The notes below the pieces were generated by a model, which saw nothing but the letters and a program-made list of their open reading frames with translations, was not told the DNA's origin and did no database searches. From the NCBI GenBank assembly GCA_902606115.1, contig CACLFM010000003.1, positions 1 to 64,000 of the forward strand: 64,000 nucleotides of DNA, read 5' to 3'. Positions 63,416 to 64,000 of the stretch are shown here, piece after piece (position 1 is the stretch's first letter; each line of letters begins with the position of its first letter). Source of the stretch: an uncultured Pelagibacteraceae bacterium. GTDB taxonomy: Bacteria; Pseudomonadota; Alphaproteobacteria; Pelagibacterales; Pelagibacteraceae. The translations under genes and the position numbers were made by a program.

Positions 63416-64000
63416 ATGAAAAATAGTTTATCTTTTGCATTTATTTTTTTATGGTCATCCGCTTTTGTAACAACTAAACCAATAGTTGATAATAGTGACC
63501 CATTTTCTGCATTAGCTTTCAGATTTCTTTTAGTCGCAATTGGGTTTTTGATTTATGCAAAATACAAAAAAATATCATTAACTTTAGAAAAAAAAGAATT
63601 ATCCCATTCAATTTTAAGTGGAGTGTTGTTTCATGGAATTTATTTAGGAGGAGTTTTTTATTCAGTTTCACTTGGAGTTCCTACGGGAATAACTGCACTT
63701 ATAGTAACAATGCAACCAATACTCACCAACGCATTAGCAGGACCAATATTAGACGAAAAAGTCGGATGGAGACAGTGGGTAGGTGTTCTACTTGGCTTTA
63801 GTGGAGCAGCAATTGTCTTAGGTTTTGATTTAGGAGGGGATTTACCTTTAGTTGGCATAATAGCATCATTTATAGCTTTGGCATCCATTACGTCTGCAAC
63901 TCTTTTACAAAAGAAATTTGGTGGAAATGCTCCTTTGTCGGTTAGCAACATGTACCAAGCTGCCGGAGGATGTATGTTTCATATTTTAATTGTTATTTTT
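63416..64000 (+). CDS. DMT superfamily (EamA) transporter, 3' end outside window
   Basis: The frame from ATG 63416 is open to the window edge (195 codons visible). It begins MKNSLSFAFIFLWSSAFVTT, has SVSLGVPTGITALIVTMQPI closing the first EamA repeat and GWRQWVGVLLGFSGAAIVLG next. About six helices are visible, which suits a ten-helix protein cut at the edge. It is the second EamA gene in tandem but not a close copy of the one at 62454. Substrate unknown. Confidence 0.85.
   Translation, partial: MKNSLSFAFIFLWSSAFVTTKPIVDNSDPFSALAFRFLLVAIGFLIYAKYKKISLTLEKKELSHSILSGVLFHGIYLGGVFYSVSLGVPTGITALIVTMQPILTNALAGPILDEKVGWRQWVGVLLGFSGAAIVLGFDLGGDLPLVGIIASFIALASITSATLLQKKFGGNAPLSVSNMYQAAGGCMFHILIVIF

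Noticed and set aside
1..64000. tRNA, rRNA, CRISPR arrays, insertion sequences, phage genes
   Set aside because: I looked for tRNA T-loop and acceptor patterns, regularly spaced repeats, transposase motifs and terminal inverted repeats and saw none.

Overview
The window is a piece of a very AT-rich, densely packed bacterial chromosome, almost certainly an alphaproteobacterium of the SAR11/Pelagibacterales type. The evidence is low GC throughout, median gene spacing near zero with many ATGA/TAATG overlaps, alphaproteobacterial gene orders (purM-DUF2066-hda; NDUFA12-DUF2155; fabD-fabG-acpP...gmk-rsmA-pdxA-surA-lptD-lptG-lptF-pepA; iscR-sufBCDS-sufU-sufT-sufA) and a C1-oxidising NAD formate dehydrogenase. 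I see no rRNA, tRNA, insertion sequence, prophage, CRISPR array or foreign-composition island. No stretch over 300 bases lacks a gene.

Layout. 1-3659: membrane-lipid/stress group (DUF1365, cyclopropane-fatty-acid-synthase-like methylase, DUF3833 lipoprotein, SDR, TspO). 3661-9254: small-molecule metabolism (FAD amine oxidoreductase, formate dehydrogenase, an IscU-like protein with an HPP membrane protein, a DMT exporter, a glycine-amidinotransferase-like enzyme). 9257-20675, all minus: coiled-coil protein, MFS and DMT transporters, a YyaL thioredoxin-fold protein, an HD protein that resembles di-iron oxygenases, purF, cvpA, an MMPL exporter and dnaB. 20753-21815: rpsF-rpsR-rplI. 21889-24470: fatty acid synthesis plus gmk. 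24462-31680, minus: lptF-lptG-lptD-surA-pdxA-rsmA, the LPS export and outer-membrane folding operon. 31735-43571: pepA-ndk, purM-purN, DUF2066-hda-aspS, a lone class II ribonucleotide reductase C-terminal domain, NDUFA12-DUF2155, accB-accC-aroQ, thiS-thiG. 43564-53449: RNase E/G, PBP1A, prfB with its programmed frameshift, an AsmA-like protein, tyrS, anmK. 53446-60420: a hydrolase and the complete iscR-suf iron-sulfur operon, with a strong IscR site and twin Fur-like boxes in front. 60427-64000: glnA, a YbaK-family protein and two tandem DMT transporters, the last cut by the window edge.

Most genes are core housekeeping and I found no clearly new multi-gene system. The points most worth a second look are the HD protein that has the di-iron oxygenase ligand set, the stand-alone NrdJ C-terminal domain protein, the iscR regulatory region, a parS-like palindrome near 63390, and the extreme compaction: all ten convergent gene pairs touch or overlap at their stops, and two divergent pairs have start codons 10-12 bp apart.
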